DNA of 64,000 nt. It comes from Apostichopus japonicus. Taxonomy: Eukaryota; Echinodermata; Holothuroidea; Aspidochirotida; Stichopodidae. How positions within the stretch are numbered: the stretch's first letter is position 1; every line of letters begins with the position of its first letter. The DNA is taken from contig NC_092577.1 in NCBI RefSeq assembly GCF_037975245.1, positions 35,892,898 to 35,956,897 of the forward strand, in the 5' to 3' direction. The position numbers were made by a program, and so were the translations under genes. This document shows, in pieces, positions 47,698 to 62,000 of the stretch. The notes under the pieces are model-generated. The model was not told the DNA's origin. It saw nothing but the letters and a program-made list of their open reading frames with translations, and did no database searches.

Positions 47698-48602
47698 GAA
47701 AAATTGCATGTTCCGTTTGATGGGAATGAGGAAGAATTAAAATTCAACACACGTATCTCTTCATATAAATACACGGCTCTTAGTTTTACCATAGAAATGC
47801 CTGTGGATGACCGATTGCCCTTCCTGGACACAGTTGTAACGCTCAACCGTACAAACAACTCATTCACAACACAACTATATACCAAACCTATACACAGTGG
47901 TTGCATTTTGCACTGGGACAGCCATGGTCCCATCTCTGCCAAACGAGCCATCTTGACGGGAGAAACAAGGAGAGCCATATCCAGGTCCACAGACAAACCC
48001 TCAACAAAACTAACTTCATAAGAAACGGATATCCTAAAAAATTCGTGAACTCAACCATGAAACACACAATAATCACCCCTACTAGACCATCTGAAGATCA
48101 AAGAATTTACCTAAAAGTACCATTTGTGAACGAGAACATAAAACGGCAGACCCTGGCAACAATCAGCAGATCGGGCATTACAAATCTGAGAACACACTTC
48201 ATGACAGGTAATCCATCAGCGAGTTTGTTTTCCGCGCCACGTGACAAACAGGGTTGCCCACCCAACTGTGACACCTGCAAAATCGCTGTAAAGAAGAATA
48301 TCTGTTTAGCCAAAAACTGTGTCTACAAGATTAAATGCAATCTTTGCTCGTCTACATACATCGGCGAAACGGGATGCACCATTGGAAGGAGAATAAAAGA
48401 ACATCTACGTATGACTAAACAGACCAAATACACTCATTTACAAACTCACAATATAAATCCGAAATCTGGAGAAAATATCAAGTGGCAAATCCTACATCAC
48501 AACTTACCCAATACCAGTGAAAGAAAAATAATCGAAGCCCTTACCATGAAAGCCAGTAATAACTTAATGAATGGCTGTGCTGGACGTCAATTGGATATTT
48601 AA
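47698..48602 (+). mobile_element. Penelope-like element remnant with GIY-YIG endonuclease
   Basis: Frame 47704-48021 encodes the end of a Penelope-type reverse transcriptase (DRLPFLDTVV, TKPIHSG, LHWDSHGPISAKRAIL). Frame 47901-48602, shifted relative to it, continues with FIRNGYPKKF, a cysteine-rich CPPNCDTC segment and the endonuclease motif YKIKCN...STYIGETGCTIGRRIKEH. The shift lies near 48000-48015. In this family the two domains form a single protein, so this is a 5'-truncated, frameshifted copy. It stops shortly before the TA microsatellite and the left edge of duplicon B. Confidence 0.9.
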
Positions 48603-48816
48603 GCTTTTCACATCTTGCTGGTCCGTCTGTGCGCTCCGAATACAGTTTGTTCGCTGGTGCGTTCAGCTCAGGGGAATTGGTTTTAAAGTTTTTACTTATG
48701 TACACGGAGTCGGTAGTTGCACCTCATTCCTTGATAAAGCCTTAACCGGCGAATTATTAGAACATACAACTTTGTATACTTTCTTACTGTGCTTGTTGAA
48801 GTCTCATTTTCTACAA

Positions 48817-48988
<172 letters not shown>

Positions 48989-49003
48989 AATACACATATA
49001 TAT

Positions 49004-51443
49004 GTAAGGATTACCTCAATGCAAAACCTACACTACATTATATACGTTGGTTTGCGATAAGATTCAATGATCAGGTTAGTATAAACTTCAGGCTACTTTA
49101 GTTTCTCTTAACGCTTTGGTAAATTGTCTAGACTTATGCCATTGTGTTCATTCAATAATTTAAAGTCTGTGTTATTTTCATAATGTTAGCCTGTTTCCTA
49201 TTTTAATTAGCTCTTAACCCAAGTATGCTGAAAGATACTCTTCATTTGTTTGTGTGTGATTGAAAGGGGGCTTTTGTCTAATTCTTCCCCGGCTAAATGT
49301 TAAAACAAAAATGACGATTACATGTGACCGACATGGCCTCAGCCTCTACCCATCACACCACCGGGCCCCCCACTGTGAGCGTCACTGAACTGAATTTGTT
49401 TAAACTTATATATATAATTCATCCTTCAATCGCTGTTGAACCTCCTGACATCACTTGCCAGTCCTGTTGTTTACTTGTAGCAACTTTTCACAGTATCGTA
49501 TGTAGAAGATCAACACGAAACATACTTTATGTACTGTATTGTGTACTGCGCAAAAATAACACCAAACACAACTTTCTCCTCCATATAAGAACAGCCAAGC
49601 TTTATTTAAGTACAACAAAATGGAAAAAAAGTGTTTAAGTCAAGACTAAGCACCACCTTAGTGATAAAAAAGTTTTTAGTTTAATATAGATAAATATTTC
49701 GATCAAGGGTGATAGGCAATTCATTCCTTAAGGTTGAATAAATGTTAATTGGTTACTATGGTTTCTAATTACATTCTAAAATAATATATTGTAAAGGATA
49801 AACTTTCAAGATTTGCTAACGTGACGTAATTTACATATTGAAATGTGAATTCAATCATAAATTTTATCACTATTATAACATTACATTCAACTTCAAATAG
49901 CTCTTCAGAATGCTGTCAGCAAATTGTAGATTTTTGTCAGTTGAGAATATTCAAACAATAATACTCCATGATTGCAAAACAACTTAAACTGTTTCTTAAT
50001 TTTATGTGCATGATTAAGGTAACTCGTTTCCAAATTTACAAATTAAAACTTAAACCGCTTTAGTGTAAAATTTTAAATATTGATTAATAATAACTAAACA
50101 TTTCATAGATATTTTCATATATATTTTAACTGTAGTTACTAACTAAACTTTCTTTTACATGAAGATATAATAATATGTAATGAAAAATATTCAAGTCTAG
50201 CTAATAAGGCTACGCAATGTCAATCATGTGTTAGCACATTATTATAATATTATATTGTATTGTAGATTGTGCCACTTTAGAATATACAACTAATTAGAAA
50301 AAAACATTTAAAATGTTTTTGTTTTTTCTTTGAATTAAACAACACAAGAAAATGGTAATATTCTGTTTTATTATAAGTAATATAAAATGCCTGTTTTACA
50401 CACTAAAACATTTATTAAAGTTTCTACCTCAACTACGAATAGAAATACTTTCACCGTTATATATACATATATATGAATATGCGTTTACATTTTGAAAATT
50501 AAAAGACAGGACTAATATCTTACATGATAAAGGTAAACATTATTTTCAAAATTACAATTGTCTTTTCTTAAAACTATTCATAGTTACAATTTTCTTTGGA
50601 GTTGAAAAGGAAAGTCTGGTTTCTTATATCGATGTGTGTTAATTTGTAAATATTGCTTAATGAAACAAAGTTAACTTTTTTGTAACGAATATACATGCTT
50701 CTGAAAGAAATTTATACGTTAAATATTGTTTCCAATGATTTGTCTCTTAAAAGAAACATTAACCGTTAGTTTCAGTTATCAAAATGGTTTGGAAATATAA
50801 GCTATATCAGCTCATGGATTTTGAAGTGTCAAAAATGCTTACAAACTTATAAAGTTGACTTTTGAAGTTTTACTTTAAAAAAAGTCTAAGAGAAAATTCC
50901 ACGCGATTTCGAACAAGATCCATTGAATTTGTGTTCATATGAAACTTTATATGTATGAATTTACAATATATCATATTTTAGCGAAACAATTTTGTATTTT
51001 TAAATAGCCACAAATATATATTTTAGTTGGGATGTGCCAATTACAGATTATTGTTTTCATTAGATTGACACAAGGATCATCAACTTTCGATAATAATTTT
51101 GAAATTAAAGATGAAGGTATTATTATAACTTTGTACAAAATCGAAACTAACATTGAAGTGTTAAACTGGACAATGATTCAAGTCCACAGTGACGGTAAAC
51201 TTATGTGACCAACTATCTCCTATTATATTTCTTTCCTCTTTTTTCAACCTTTTTTCCCCTTCAAATTTGCAATATAATTCAACTATAGAGCTTAAAACGG
51301 TTACCGTAAACGATACTTTACTGAATGATATATCAGAGCTGTAGAAAATGTGTACTGCTCGTGGTGTTATTTGCGATGACAGCATCTGTTGTATCTTAAA
51401 TATACGTGTACCGTCTTGAACTATAACCTATGCTGCTGTCGAG
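49004..51443 (-). other. 3' flank of GTPase copy B
   Basis: AT-rich sequence matching 24751-27425 of copy A, without any convincing coding region. It probably includes the 3' untranslated region. A conserved AATAAA (minus strand) lies at 49601-49606, and another candidate near 50411. Confidence 0.5.
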
Positions 51444-54400
51444 TTACTTTTTAGTAATACAGTACTTCTCCCTTAAACATTTTAATGCATCTTGCTCTGA
51501 AACTGTACCCCATTCATTTGGGAGCTCTGCTGGCTTTACACCGTACAACTGCGCAAAATCATTATTGAAAGTTTGCAATACCCATTTCCAGTAAGTTATT
51601 GGAGCTTCCCCTCTAATTGGGGTAATATCCCAAGAAGGATAATCCTTGGAATACTCCTTGTAAGGCTTATACACCTTTGGTGGACCTACGCAGTGTAGAT
51701 ATTCAGTGTCGGAGGCTACTAACATTGTGCATGGAGCAGATATCAGTTTAAGTGACTCTTCGTAATGATATCCTGCTACACCCTGTGAGTAATGAAAGAT
51801 AGCCTTGTGTTTATGTTCACCTCTGATTTGCAAATGACAGGGTACTTTGCAGAAGGGACAAACTTCCTTACACGTTCCTAAATGATCTAAGATATCAAAT
51901 GCCACATCCCGCATTTTTGAGTAAAGCTGAGATGCTACTGTCGGATCACTTAGTTTGTCTATGTTCCATCCTTTAGTAATATCTGTTTTGAAGTGGGAGC
52001 TGAACATGTTGTACAACATGTTGGTAAATTCTTCGATGTCGCTTAGCTTGAAATCATCAACAGAAAACTGTGTATTCATTCCATTCTGTGAAATGTAGTC
52101 GTTTTTCAGAAATGTATCTTCCCATTCCCTAAATGTTGTTGTTTGTTCCCCTCTACGTACCGTCAATTCATGTTTAGTATTATGTACTGCAGCTTTAACA
52201 TGCTGCAGTATTTCATTAATAGTTGCATCTATTACGTTTGTTACCCAATATTGAGACCGTTCTGTTATTTCAGTTAGAACCTTGTGGCTCAACCAATTGC
52301 TAACGAAGTTATCACTGTCCTGTATAAAATCATGAAACAACTTTGGATCTTTCTTAAGACACAGCTCTTCTAAAATTCTGCCAAGCATCCTTTGCTTATC
52401 ATTATAACAATCTTCGTCCCGCATGTGTGCCAAGAGTTTTACATTGAAGGCATTTAAGGTGACATTTTGCAAAACAGTCACACACTCAGAATATGATCGC
52501 TTTACAGCCGCTCCACTCTTAATGGTTTCATCAACATAGCCTTTAAATTCGTCTTTTAAAAAGTCCTTCTCATTTTCAAACATTCTTTGCAATGAATTGT
52601 GATCTTCATACTTTCGTTGACAATCTTTGCAAACTGTACAAACCTCGTTCTGAACTTCACGAAGAGTACTAACCAAAGTTTCACTTTTGACTTTACTACC
52701 CGTTAATACATTATACACTTCTAGTAAAATAGTATCTACGCGACTTTCTTGAAACGGTATAACTTTCGCGTGATTTCTAAGATCACTTCTATGACGATTT
52801 ACAATTCCAAAAACTACATTTTGAACTTTGTCCAGTCCGTCCTTAGATCCCCAAAAATGTCTTTCAAACCAATTAGCAACTTCTTTCCCCTTCTCGAGCA
52901 AGTACCGCCGCTTTTTCTTTTCAACTCGCATCTCGTCAGTGTAAGCTTTGCTATGTTCTGTACCAAGCATTAGTTTTCTAAGACTGTTATCACACGCCTG
53001 CTCGATATATTTTTCAGTAATTATAAATTTGTTGAAGTTTATTTCAAGCTGTTTGATTTTTTTATCCCAAAGTATGTCAAATTGTCTATCCAATTCCTCA
53101 TGATTTTTCTTCCAATAGTCAGTGTCTTTGGTGTGCTTTAATTGATTTGCGGTTGCTTTAGCCTCACATTTCAGTTCTTCTTTTGCTTCTCTGATGAAAT
53201 TTGGCAATCCTTCTATATCGGCCTCATTTTGTAATTGTATCTCTTTGTTTCGTTTGATACCTCTTTCAATATCTTTACCAATTCCGATTGTTTCTTGTTT
53301 GATACTCTCATGACGTCTTTTCACCTCCTCTTCGTCTGAATGCTCCTCTACGTATTTATCTATTTTCCTATTTATATTTTCGCATTTATCAGTTATTTCC
53401 TTCTCCAGCCTCGTGTAAAAACCTTTTTTCGTAGCATTCGTGACATTTCCACCATTGCTAAGTTCCCATTCAAATATCTCAGTTCTCATTTTGCCAATAA
53501 GTTTACTATGCTCTAGTCGGAATCTCTGGTTACTGAGGGCATCGAAACTATTTTGGAAATTGAAGACGAAATCTTCTGATTTCACTGCATCCCATACATT
53601 CTCCAACCTTTGAACAAACTTTGCCATTGTAAACTGAGGTGGGATTACCGGTTGATTTTCTTTTGGTTTGAAAATGGCTTCCTTTAAAGCGTGAATTTTA
53701 TCACTATAACCAGAATTCGGAGGCGACATTAAACCCATCCATAAGCATGGGAAAAATTGCAAGTCATCCTCTTCAGCTAAAGGAAATACATCTGAAAAAT
53801 CTTGAATGTGATCTACTTTTTCCTCAGCAGCAGCAATACGAGTGACTTTGTTGAGAACATCCTTTATTTTAGTCATGTTAGTTTTATTGTTAGCGGCAGC
53901 TGCTATGTCGCTCACTCTCTGTTGAATGATTCTGCAATTAGAAACTAATTCGACTTTCTTCATTCTTATCAAAGCATGGACAGCTATTTGCAATATACCA
54001 ATCATATCTGGGCCAATAGTTTCTTGACCGATATTCAATAGGGTAAGGTCCCCAATGCACATGGCCAGTGTAGCTATCGAATTGTCAAATGTGTGGTCGT
54101 TTAGAACTGTTCGATCTGGAGAATGCAATCCCTCAGTATCAATAATCAGAAGATACTTAAAACCAAGTTGTTTATGAAAGTCCGCATTCACTTCTAACAA
54201 TTGTAAGTACAACCCTCGTGTGCATCTACCAGCACGTACCGGAAACTTGACACCAAACATACTATTTAAGAACGTTGACTTTCCACTACTCTGGATACCA
54301 ATTATAGACAAAACAAATATTTTTGGGTCATTAAGCTTATTTGCGAGGTTCTTTAAGACGCCTGATATCCATTTAATCGGAATGTAAACATTTTCGCCAT

Positions 54401-57400
54401 CTAAAAGTTCCAATGGATATCCTGCAAGAAGTAATTTTGATGCCAGGTTAACCAGCAATTCATTTCGATTGTGAGCTTTTGTATCTTCAATGCTTGCTTC
54501 ATACCATTGGCCTAATTCACGAATAAAGTGTTCGCAACTAATGTTTTTCGCATTAACTTGTTCGCTTTCTTTAAGGAGCTGCTTTTGCAACTCTTTTATT
54601 TCATTTTGCAGTTTACTGCGTTCATCTTGCGGAGTTTGCTTCATATCAGATTTTAATTTTTGTAGGGAGGTATTCAACACGTCGATTCTCCTAACCAATG
54701 TAGGAATTTCATCGGCGGTCATCATTTCGATATGTGTTTGAAAAAAGGACATGAAGTAATGCAAAAGATCATTTTCGTTAAGCATAACCGTTTGTAAGTT
54801 GTTCCAAAAAATTTTCATTTTTTCAGATAAACCTTGTAGTCTTTGTTTTCCCCGCAATTCACGTTTAGTGTTTTCTTGTGCTTGAAACTGATGACTAACT
54901 TCAGTTTTGACCCCAACACTCAAAGGTTTTTTATCAGCCGCGACCCATTTACCCCATTCGACTTGTAATTGTAAATATGTTTCTTTCACTTCCTCAATGG
55001 ATTCGTGTGTCGGGAAGGAGGATTGCAGCAATTTTTTGGCTTTCTTGTAGGAATCATTGTCCTGATCCACGGTTACTTTATTAAAGCAAAAGCTTTGCCA
55101 GTCTTTAATTGAACGGTAATCCTCAAGACTTGTGTTTTTGCAGTATTGCATAATCTTCTCACAAATTATTTTTGCAAGGTCTGTTGCATTACGTTCTAAG
55201 CAGAAATCAACACTTTCATCGATTTTGAGTGTCTTACGCTCACTGTTGAGCTGTTGCTTACGTGTTTGCCTGCCCTTGTTTTTTTTGTGTACAATCAAAT
55301 GTATCACGAAAACCTTTTTGAATTTTTTCTTTATATCATCAATTTCTGTCTTGTAGCATTTCAATTTGTCTTGATCTACAAACAGGAATATAGCATTAGC
55401 TATCCTGCACGTAAACTCACTTTCGGTAGTAAATTCTGTGGAATCACCTCTCAGATTCAACAATAACGTAACTTCTTTCAACAACTCCTCGTTTCTACCG
55501 TACATTGGCAGATACCATTGGGCTTCTACTGATCCAGAACAATAGTAAACGTACTCTTTTTCATCTTCATAAGACGAAAAATATCGAAACGTTTCATTAC
55601 CTTGAGCTCTACCAATGACATTATTTAAAATAAACGACTTGGAGATTGGAATATCACCGAATCTTATGAATGCAGCGGTAAATACACGCTCACTTACCAT
55701 ACGTTTCTCTGGAGCAAGAGATGTTTCATTTTCTTTCCATTTCTTTACAACACGACTTATTGCCCAAGTTAGCAGCTCTGGTTTCTCGTTATCTCTTACC
55801 CCAGGTAATAAGACTGGCAAGGCAAGTTGACAAGATGCAAATTTCTCCAGCAAATGTTGTCTTAAATGATCATCGGAACAATGAAGAATTGCATATATGA
55901 AATCTCTTGCACTTCCTTTTAAGTGAAGTTTCTCTTTCCATGTAATCCTACTATCTAGTGAGGTTAGCTTACTGATAAACAGAAAAGGTAAATCTTTTGT
56001 TTCAATCTGTGAAATGTCGCTAGGGAACAGCCGTACCTCTGTGGCTGCTTTCAGGGTGAGCTTCCGTGGGAAATACTTCTTTAGACCAACCTCTTCCAAG
56101 TATTCCAGAAAGTCTTCTTCAGTTTCTTTATCTATCGAATATAAGAGTATACCTAAGTTGATGTCAAAGCCAATCTGAACTCGTAAACATTTGAAACGAC
56201 ACATGTACAAAACACAATTGTAATGTGTGTCTCTATCTGGAAATATACCAAAATTTTAAATACCTTGTATATAAACGAACTAATAACGATGTTGCTAGTC
56301 AGGTATAACTTTCCGACTAAGTTTTGCTACAGTTATTCTCGGAATAGTTCTTGCAACAGCGAGAAACGAGTGGAAGTGATGGAGAACGTTGCTATCAACC
56401 AACCTTATTCCAGTGAGTACATGTACCCGCAATAATGGCATTACGGAGCGTGAGAGGTAAGCAAAGGCAACAGGGCTTACTCTCACAGTAACCATTATTA
56501 ATGGCGGTATCTGATATGTTCATTCAAACATTTACACCATACCAAACAATTGACAATGGCTCATTGGATATAATTTTTTCTTTCATGCTAATTGTTTGTG
56601 ATTTACTATGTCGAACAGTTTGTAAAACGATACAAATACTGGAGAAGGAACCAGAACGTTTTTCAAAATACGGGATCTGCATCATACATTGATCAAAGAA
56701 CATTCTTGTGGCAAGAATAAACTCTACTGAATAGCATCTCAGTGACAAACGGCATTGGAAATGATTTACACACACATGAAACGTAGTTTGCGGACAACTA
56801 TGCACTGAAGCAAATCAATATCGATATGATCCCGGTTACGTAATACACGCATATATATAGACTAGTTTCCACAAAATTCTTTAACGAACATGCAAAAAAT
56901 AAAGCTACAAGCAACTACTCTAGATGAATACAGGGAGACGTGACGTAGCTTAACAACAAACCTTATTATCTTATTACCGACAAGGGATGCCAAGCAAAGG
57001 GAGCAGTAGAAACAGAGCATAATATACTGAATGGACCAATCCGAGACTGAACGTGTATAGAAATACCATCTACTACGTTTGATTCAACACTGAACTAGAT
57101 GATAACTTTAAGAGACATATTGCTAATAATATCTATGCTTTTTATTTATTCTTGTACTACCATGGTTTGATTTAAGCTAAATAATGTGTTGCCTACAAAG
57201 GATTAGCTATCTTAATTCATTTGGAATTCTGGTAACTTTAACTTCCCTTTCAATTTGCTCAGCAGTTCCATTTGTATCATCCTTTCTAAATGCTGTTTAG
57301 TAACCATTTCTAGCAAGATTAGTTTTCTTATACTGTTTCTCTTTTTCTTATCTTTAATACTTTAGTGTTTATACATTTAATAGCCTCTAATTATCATCCT

Positions 57401-59066
57401 TCTACCGGTCTTTTTGCTTGAGTGTTTAGGCAGTTCTGTTTTATATCTGTCGGTTCTATCTGTGACAATTAGAGTTGAAATAGGATTAAACAAGGACCCC
57501 CCCCCCCAAAAAAAAAAATCGACTTATCATTTGGCATAATGGTATGGAACAACTACACTGTTGATGGAGCGACATATCAGGTTTATGCTGCAAAATCATT
57601 TATAGATAAAGCTGAACTGTTAGATTGCCTTGCGACGGCATTATCACTTGGAGTAGAATGCGTGTCTAAAGAAGTCTTCAATTACACTGAGTTAACAAGT
57701 GTAATTCAATTGAAAACTTGTTTATGTTCTCAAAGAGATATTTTCTAAGTCAGTCAAAGCTCTAAGCATTAGCGTTGTTCTTTTTGAAACCTTCACTACA
57801 TTTAGTGTGTTTGCCTACATTTTGTCTGAGCTTCTTTGTGTGGATTGCTGATAGTTTTCTCAAAGATCTTGTACTGGTGTGTGTGTGTGAGAGAGAGAGA
57901 AGGTTGGGACGGGAGAGGGGGATTGGTATTACAAGTAGCTGTATCCTAAATATTGTGCATTGCCTTACCGGGAGATTCTTGTTCCGACTCACTGGTGTTG
58001 TTCTCTATATTGCCGGCCATCTGAAATGAAGGATTAAGGATGAAAAAAGCGTGTTCAAATGTTATTTACAACATGACGTCTCAATTACTCTCGGGGCTAT
58101 AATTGGCTACTAACCTTCGCATATAGTTTAAATAGTTTGACATTATGGTCATCAATTGCATTTTATCAAAAAAAAAACCATGACGGATGAATGAAGAAAC
58201 CTGATTGTCGTGCAAATGTGTCTATATTGATATCAAATTTTAAGTTAGTTTAACATAACATTAAAGTAATTTATTGGTCGTCAAGTTTTTCTACAGATTA
58301 TTACTCAACACAAAACTGGGATTGAGCAACTGAGGCACATCCATTAAGAAATAGGTCAACTACAAAACTTTGTAGTAGTTAATCTTAACAAGAGAGACAT
58401 CTCTGGTAAGTGTGGTATTCAATGAAACTGCAACTGAACGTGTAAAATCCATTACATCAGTCAGCGAAACAGGTTTGATTAGGTTTAGAGCTGATATTAG
58501 ATGGCATATCACAATTAAGAAGATATTGAGATAAGCTCGAAACATTTAGCTTAAAACAGTTGATCCACAAAAGACAGCAACACAAGAAAAACATTTTTGG
58601 TAAGAGTGGTTTTCAATGAACTGAAAAGCAATTCTCCGTTTAGGATATTAAAATCTATTCCTGCAAGTACAAGCTGGTGCTATCATCAATTTAACTTAAT
58701 GGATCATTCTAGACAGCAAATGGGACATTTGTGCACAGTACTGTTTATAATGAACTTACGTGCAGCTATAACTATCTGAAACAATCTTTCAAATTCTCCA
58801 ATGAAGACAACGTTGTGAGGAAGGAAAACCAACTGATCAGAATGATGTTACTCTCTAGACAATAGTAACACATAATGATATCGAATATCGTAACCAACAA
58901 TGAAGAAGGACTTATCGATTGCAGCACAATTTGTGTAAAATATTCTATTCACATGATTCTATTCAACAGAACATAATATTAAAAGTACCTCATTGATATT
59001 TTGTTTGGAAGTCGTGCCTGTAGCAGCGTCAATCACATCATCTTCATCCTTGTTTTCTGTCTCCAT
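51444..59066 (-). CDS. GVIN/VLIG-type interferon-inducible very large GTPase, copy B (intact)
   Basis: Coding exons are 59066-58989, 58020-57969 and 56131-51444 in transcript order (78+52+4688 nt), giving 1605 residues. The large exon is open upstream of 56131, but the ATCGATAG acceptor gives exact phase with exon 2, and both copies agree. Residues about 51-60 carry FLEYLEEVGL; about 190-270 form a degenerate GTPase-like segment (FIRFGD, SKSFILN, LNLRGD). The canonical G-domain has GIQSSGKST at 655-663, T681 in RCTRG and DTEG at 708-711. A coiled coil lies at about 530-575, a long helical region follows, and a C-x2-C-x3-C...H-x-H zinc-like region starts at 1468. Vertebrate relatives (GVIN1, URGCP) are large cytosolic or nuclear GTPases, some interferon-induced. 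Human-type GVIN proteins are longer. An immune role here is inferred from family. Confidence 0.93.
52849..52932 (-). other. Divergent patch in GTPase coding exon, copy B
   Basis: Between the flanking words TCGTCAGTGTA(C/A)GCTTTGCT and GATCC, the 80-85 bp here have little similarity to copy A (28826-28903), while sequence on both sides aligns well. It encodes about 28-30 residues of the helical part after the G-domain, highly basic in B (KKKRRY) and more hydrophobic in A. Length differs by 6 nt, keeping the frame. Confidence 0.75.
57539..57748 (+). other. Unrecognised 69-codon open frame, antisense to GTPase intron
   Basis: An ATG-started frame reading WNNYTVDGATYQVYAAKSF and onward, protein-like in composition, lies on the strand opposite the GTPase gene in the intron before its large exon. 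Two related but damaged copies occur in duplicon A. I recognise no domain. It may be an exon fragment or transposon piece; expression is unknown. Confidence 0.35.
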
Positions 59067-59089
59067 TACGGTTTCGTTTCGCCGTCCTC

Positions 59090-62000
59090 CTTTAATAATC
59101 AACAAAGCAGGATGACTCAAAGTAATTCTCCCGAATTGAACTCCCATATTAATTATTTTAATCGTTGCATTTGAGCTAACAATAGCAACCGTTTCGCTTG
59201 CTTTAATAAAATTATAAATCGTTCGAAGGAAATCTTTTCAATCAACAGGGAAAGTTGAGGTAAAGACTTGGTGTGGGGTGCATTTTATGTGTTGTCTTTA
59301 ATGGCTTCAAAATATACGCCAAGAGTATGACAGTAAATGAAAAGAAACTGTTTTTTCTTTCTTTCATTGAAGTAAAACAAACCCATCATTGCTTGTTATT
59401 CTGTTTAATTTAATGAGTCGGTCTCAACAGTGGTTTTGCTCTTCAGTATTTATGGGAGCTTTGTTGTAGGAATGTTGCTGTAACTAAGACTTTTACATTA
59501 GTTTTGTGACATGCGTTGTACTTATTATATGCTAAATATGCTTAAAATTGTTACATTTGTCTGGCATATTGAAAGGTACCAGTATTTTATTTCCATTTAA
59601 AATCTCTTCAACCTACTGGTGTTTGTACTACATGTTTTTACTCTCATAAAGTAGATTGGCGTCGTTGGATAAATATTGCAAAGGAATGTTACTGTTTTCT
59701 ATTGACTATATGTTTTCTACTTTTACTAGAAAAACAGACTGAGCTTTGTGGAGTATAGTTAGTGTCATAATGTGTGTGTTGCTTCTATGGTGTTTTTAAC
59801 CAAAGTTAACCTTTAAAATTAAAAGTACTTAGATTGTCACAAGTCTTCATAAACTTGAGTTTTATGGGGCTCGGGTCAATTGCTCTATTGTTTTTAACAG
59901 TTATCTTTCCAACAGAAATCCGTTTTTATTTATCAATAAGGTTAAGTCAATCCCAATTGAAAAACAGGGCACATAAACGACTCAGTATGGATAAAACTAA
60001 AAGAGTGTGTTTTTTTCGGGTGGGGTCCAGGGTCCATCTTACGGCCCTTGATGGGGTCCAGGGGCAAAGCCACAGCGGAGGCCATGGGGTGGACTCAAAT
60101 CTAGAAATCTTCAACTTTACTTCTTTTCGGTAGCTGAAATTGATATTTCAACTGACAACTGATTAGTAAAAACGTATCTGTTTAGGTAGAGTTAAAGAGT
60201 ACTATTGGGTATCTGAGCACATTCACTTTATCGGAAACATAGAAACCTAGAAAATATCAGGGGTGAGCAGATGAGAATAAAACATACAATAATAATGATC
60301 TCATAGCGTTTTTACAAATAATCTGTTACCAAAATGACAAGAAAGCTACCTCCAGAATTTTCCGTTCTCAATTTTTGAAGTTTAAGGTATTGGATCCTTC
60401 TATTCAAAGTGTCGATTTTTATGTTACATCTCCTTCTCAAGTTGTTTAACTCCCAGGTGTTGTTATTCCAGTCAGTGTGGTTAAATTATATGTATCGAGA
60501 AAATGTCAAAAGACATTATTACACGTTTTTGTCTTATTCGCCTATATAATTTTTGGTCCTTTTATACCATACATAATTTTTTTTCTTTCATACTGTACAA
60601 TCATTTGTGACAGCACTTACTGCTCTAGAATTAAACTGTTATTCGTTTAATTGAATCGAAATATGAAAATTTAACTTCGTTTTTATCATTCGGCACCGTT
60701 ATTTGCCTCTTCCATGACATCCACCACTATTAAGTGTTTGTTTATGTTTCATCGGATATGTGCCTGCATATTTTCAATCATTATTCTAATTTCGAAGGGC
60801 TACACACTCTTGTTGTACTCCTTTCGCGCAACAATCCTTCTATGCCCTCCTACAGGATCACAACATGCTATGTATAATTTGCAGGCAGCTTTCTTTTTCT
60901 ATTCTCTCTTCTCTTTTCCTTGCAATTATGTCTTTGCTTGTCCGGTTTAGAATTAACAAATTATTGTGTGATGATGTTCAGGGAAAAGAAAGACAAACAG
61001 ACTATAACTCCGAATTACAATAAATAACACAAAATGTTACAAAATCCGAAGTTATGTGACATTTAAGCAAAGACAAGATTTTAGTACGTTCACTAATGTT
61101 GTTGTTTCATTTTACTCTGTATATAACTAACTGCTCCGATTATTCCTTAACTTGTAGAAGTTATTGGGTGGGGAAAGGGGGTGTGACACATAACACATAG
61201 CAAATCGCTCCTACCACTCTAGCATTATACGATATCAACGGCTGGAATTATATCTCTGCAAAGTCCACTGTGGATATTTTGAACATTAATATCATCTCTG
61301 AGATATGAGCTTGACATTTGTCGATACAGAGATCACATGACAACGGTATTTGTTGAATTTGCCTAAGAATTAAGAAGTAAAGGTAGCAAATCTTGAAAAT
61401 TTCCCAAGGTTCTATTATATGAAATTAAATAAGAATCGATTTCAAAGAGAATTCATTAACCTTCTTCGGTGAAATTAACCCTAACAGAATTTTATTTATT
61501 CGGAATTCCCTCTTAACGATTTTTAACTTTAAAGTTATATGTTCACCTGTCACCGAGCCTTCACGTGTGACTCTAACAGGTATCACTCCTAGAATCAACA
61601 ACGCGCCATTTGTTATAATGTATTCGCATATATATATATTTACAAAGTGTTTCCTTCAGCTACTTAATGCTGTTTATTATTATTCTGAATAATAATAAAA
61701 ATATTATGCAATAAGCACAAAATGTAGTTAAGAATTAATAACAGTCCACGGCGTTTATCACTTGATAATGCAGGAAAAAAAGTATAACCCAAACAATACA
61801 CGCGGCCGTAGGCCGTGTGCATCCAACGATAGGGTTATATCGCCGTGAGTGCACTACGTTACGTTCATTGACTTGTACTACGGATACGTTCTTAGTATAG
61901 TACACTATACATACTACGCCAAGTTACATATTTACTTTCGAAAGCACAATTCCACCAAGACAGTAAAAAGATTAGTGAACTTTTCTAGTACAATGGCTTC

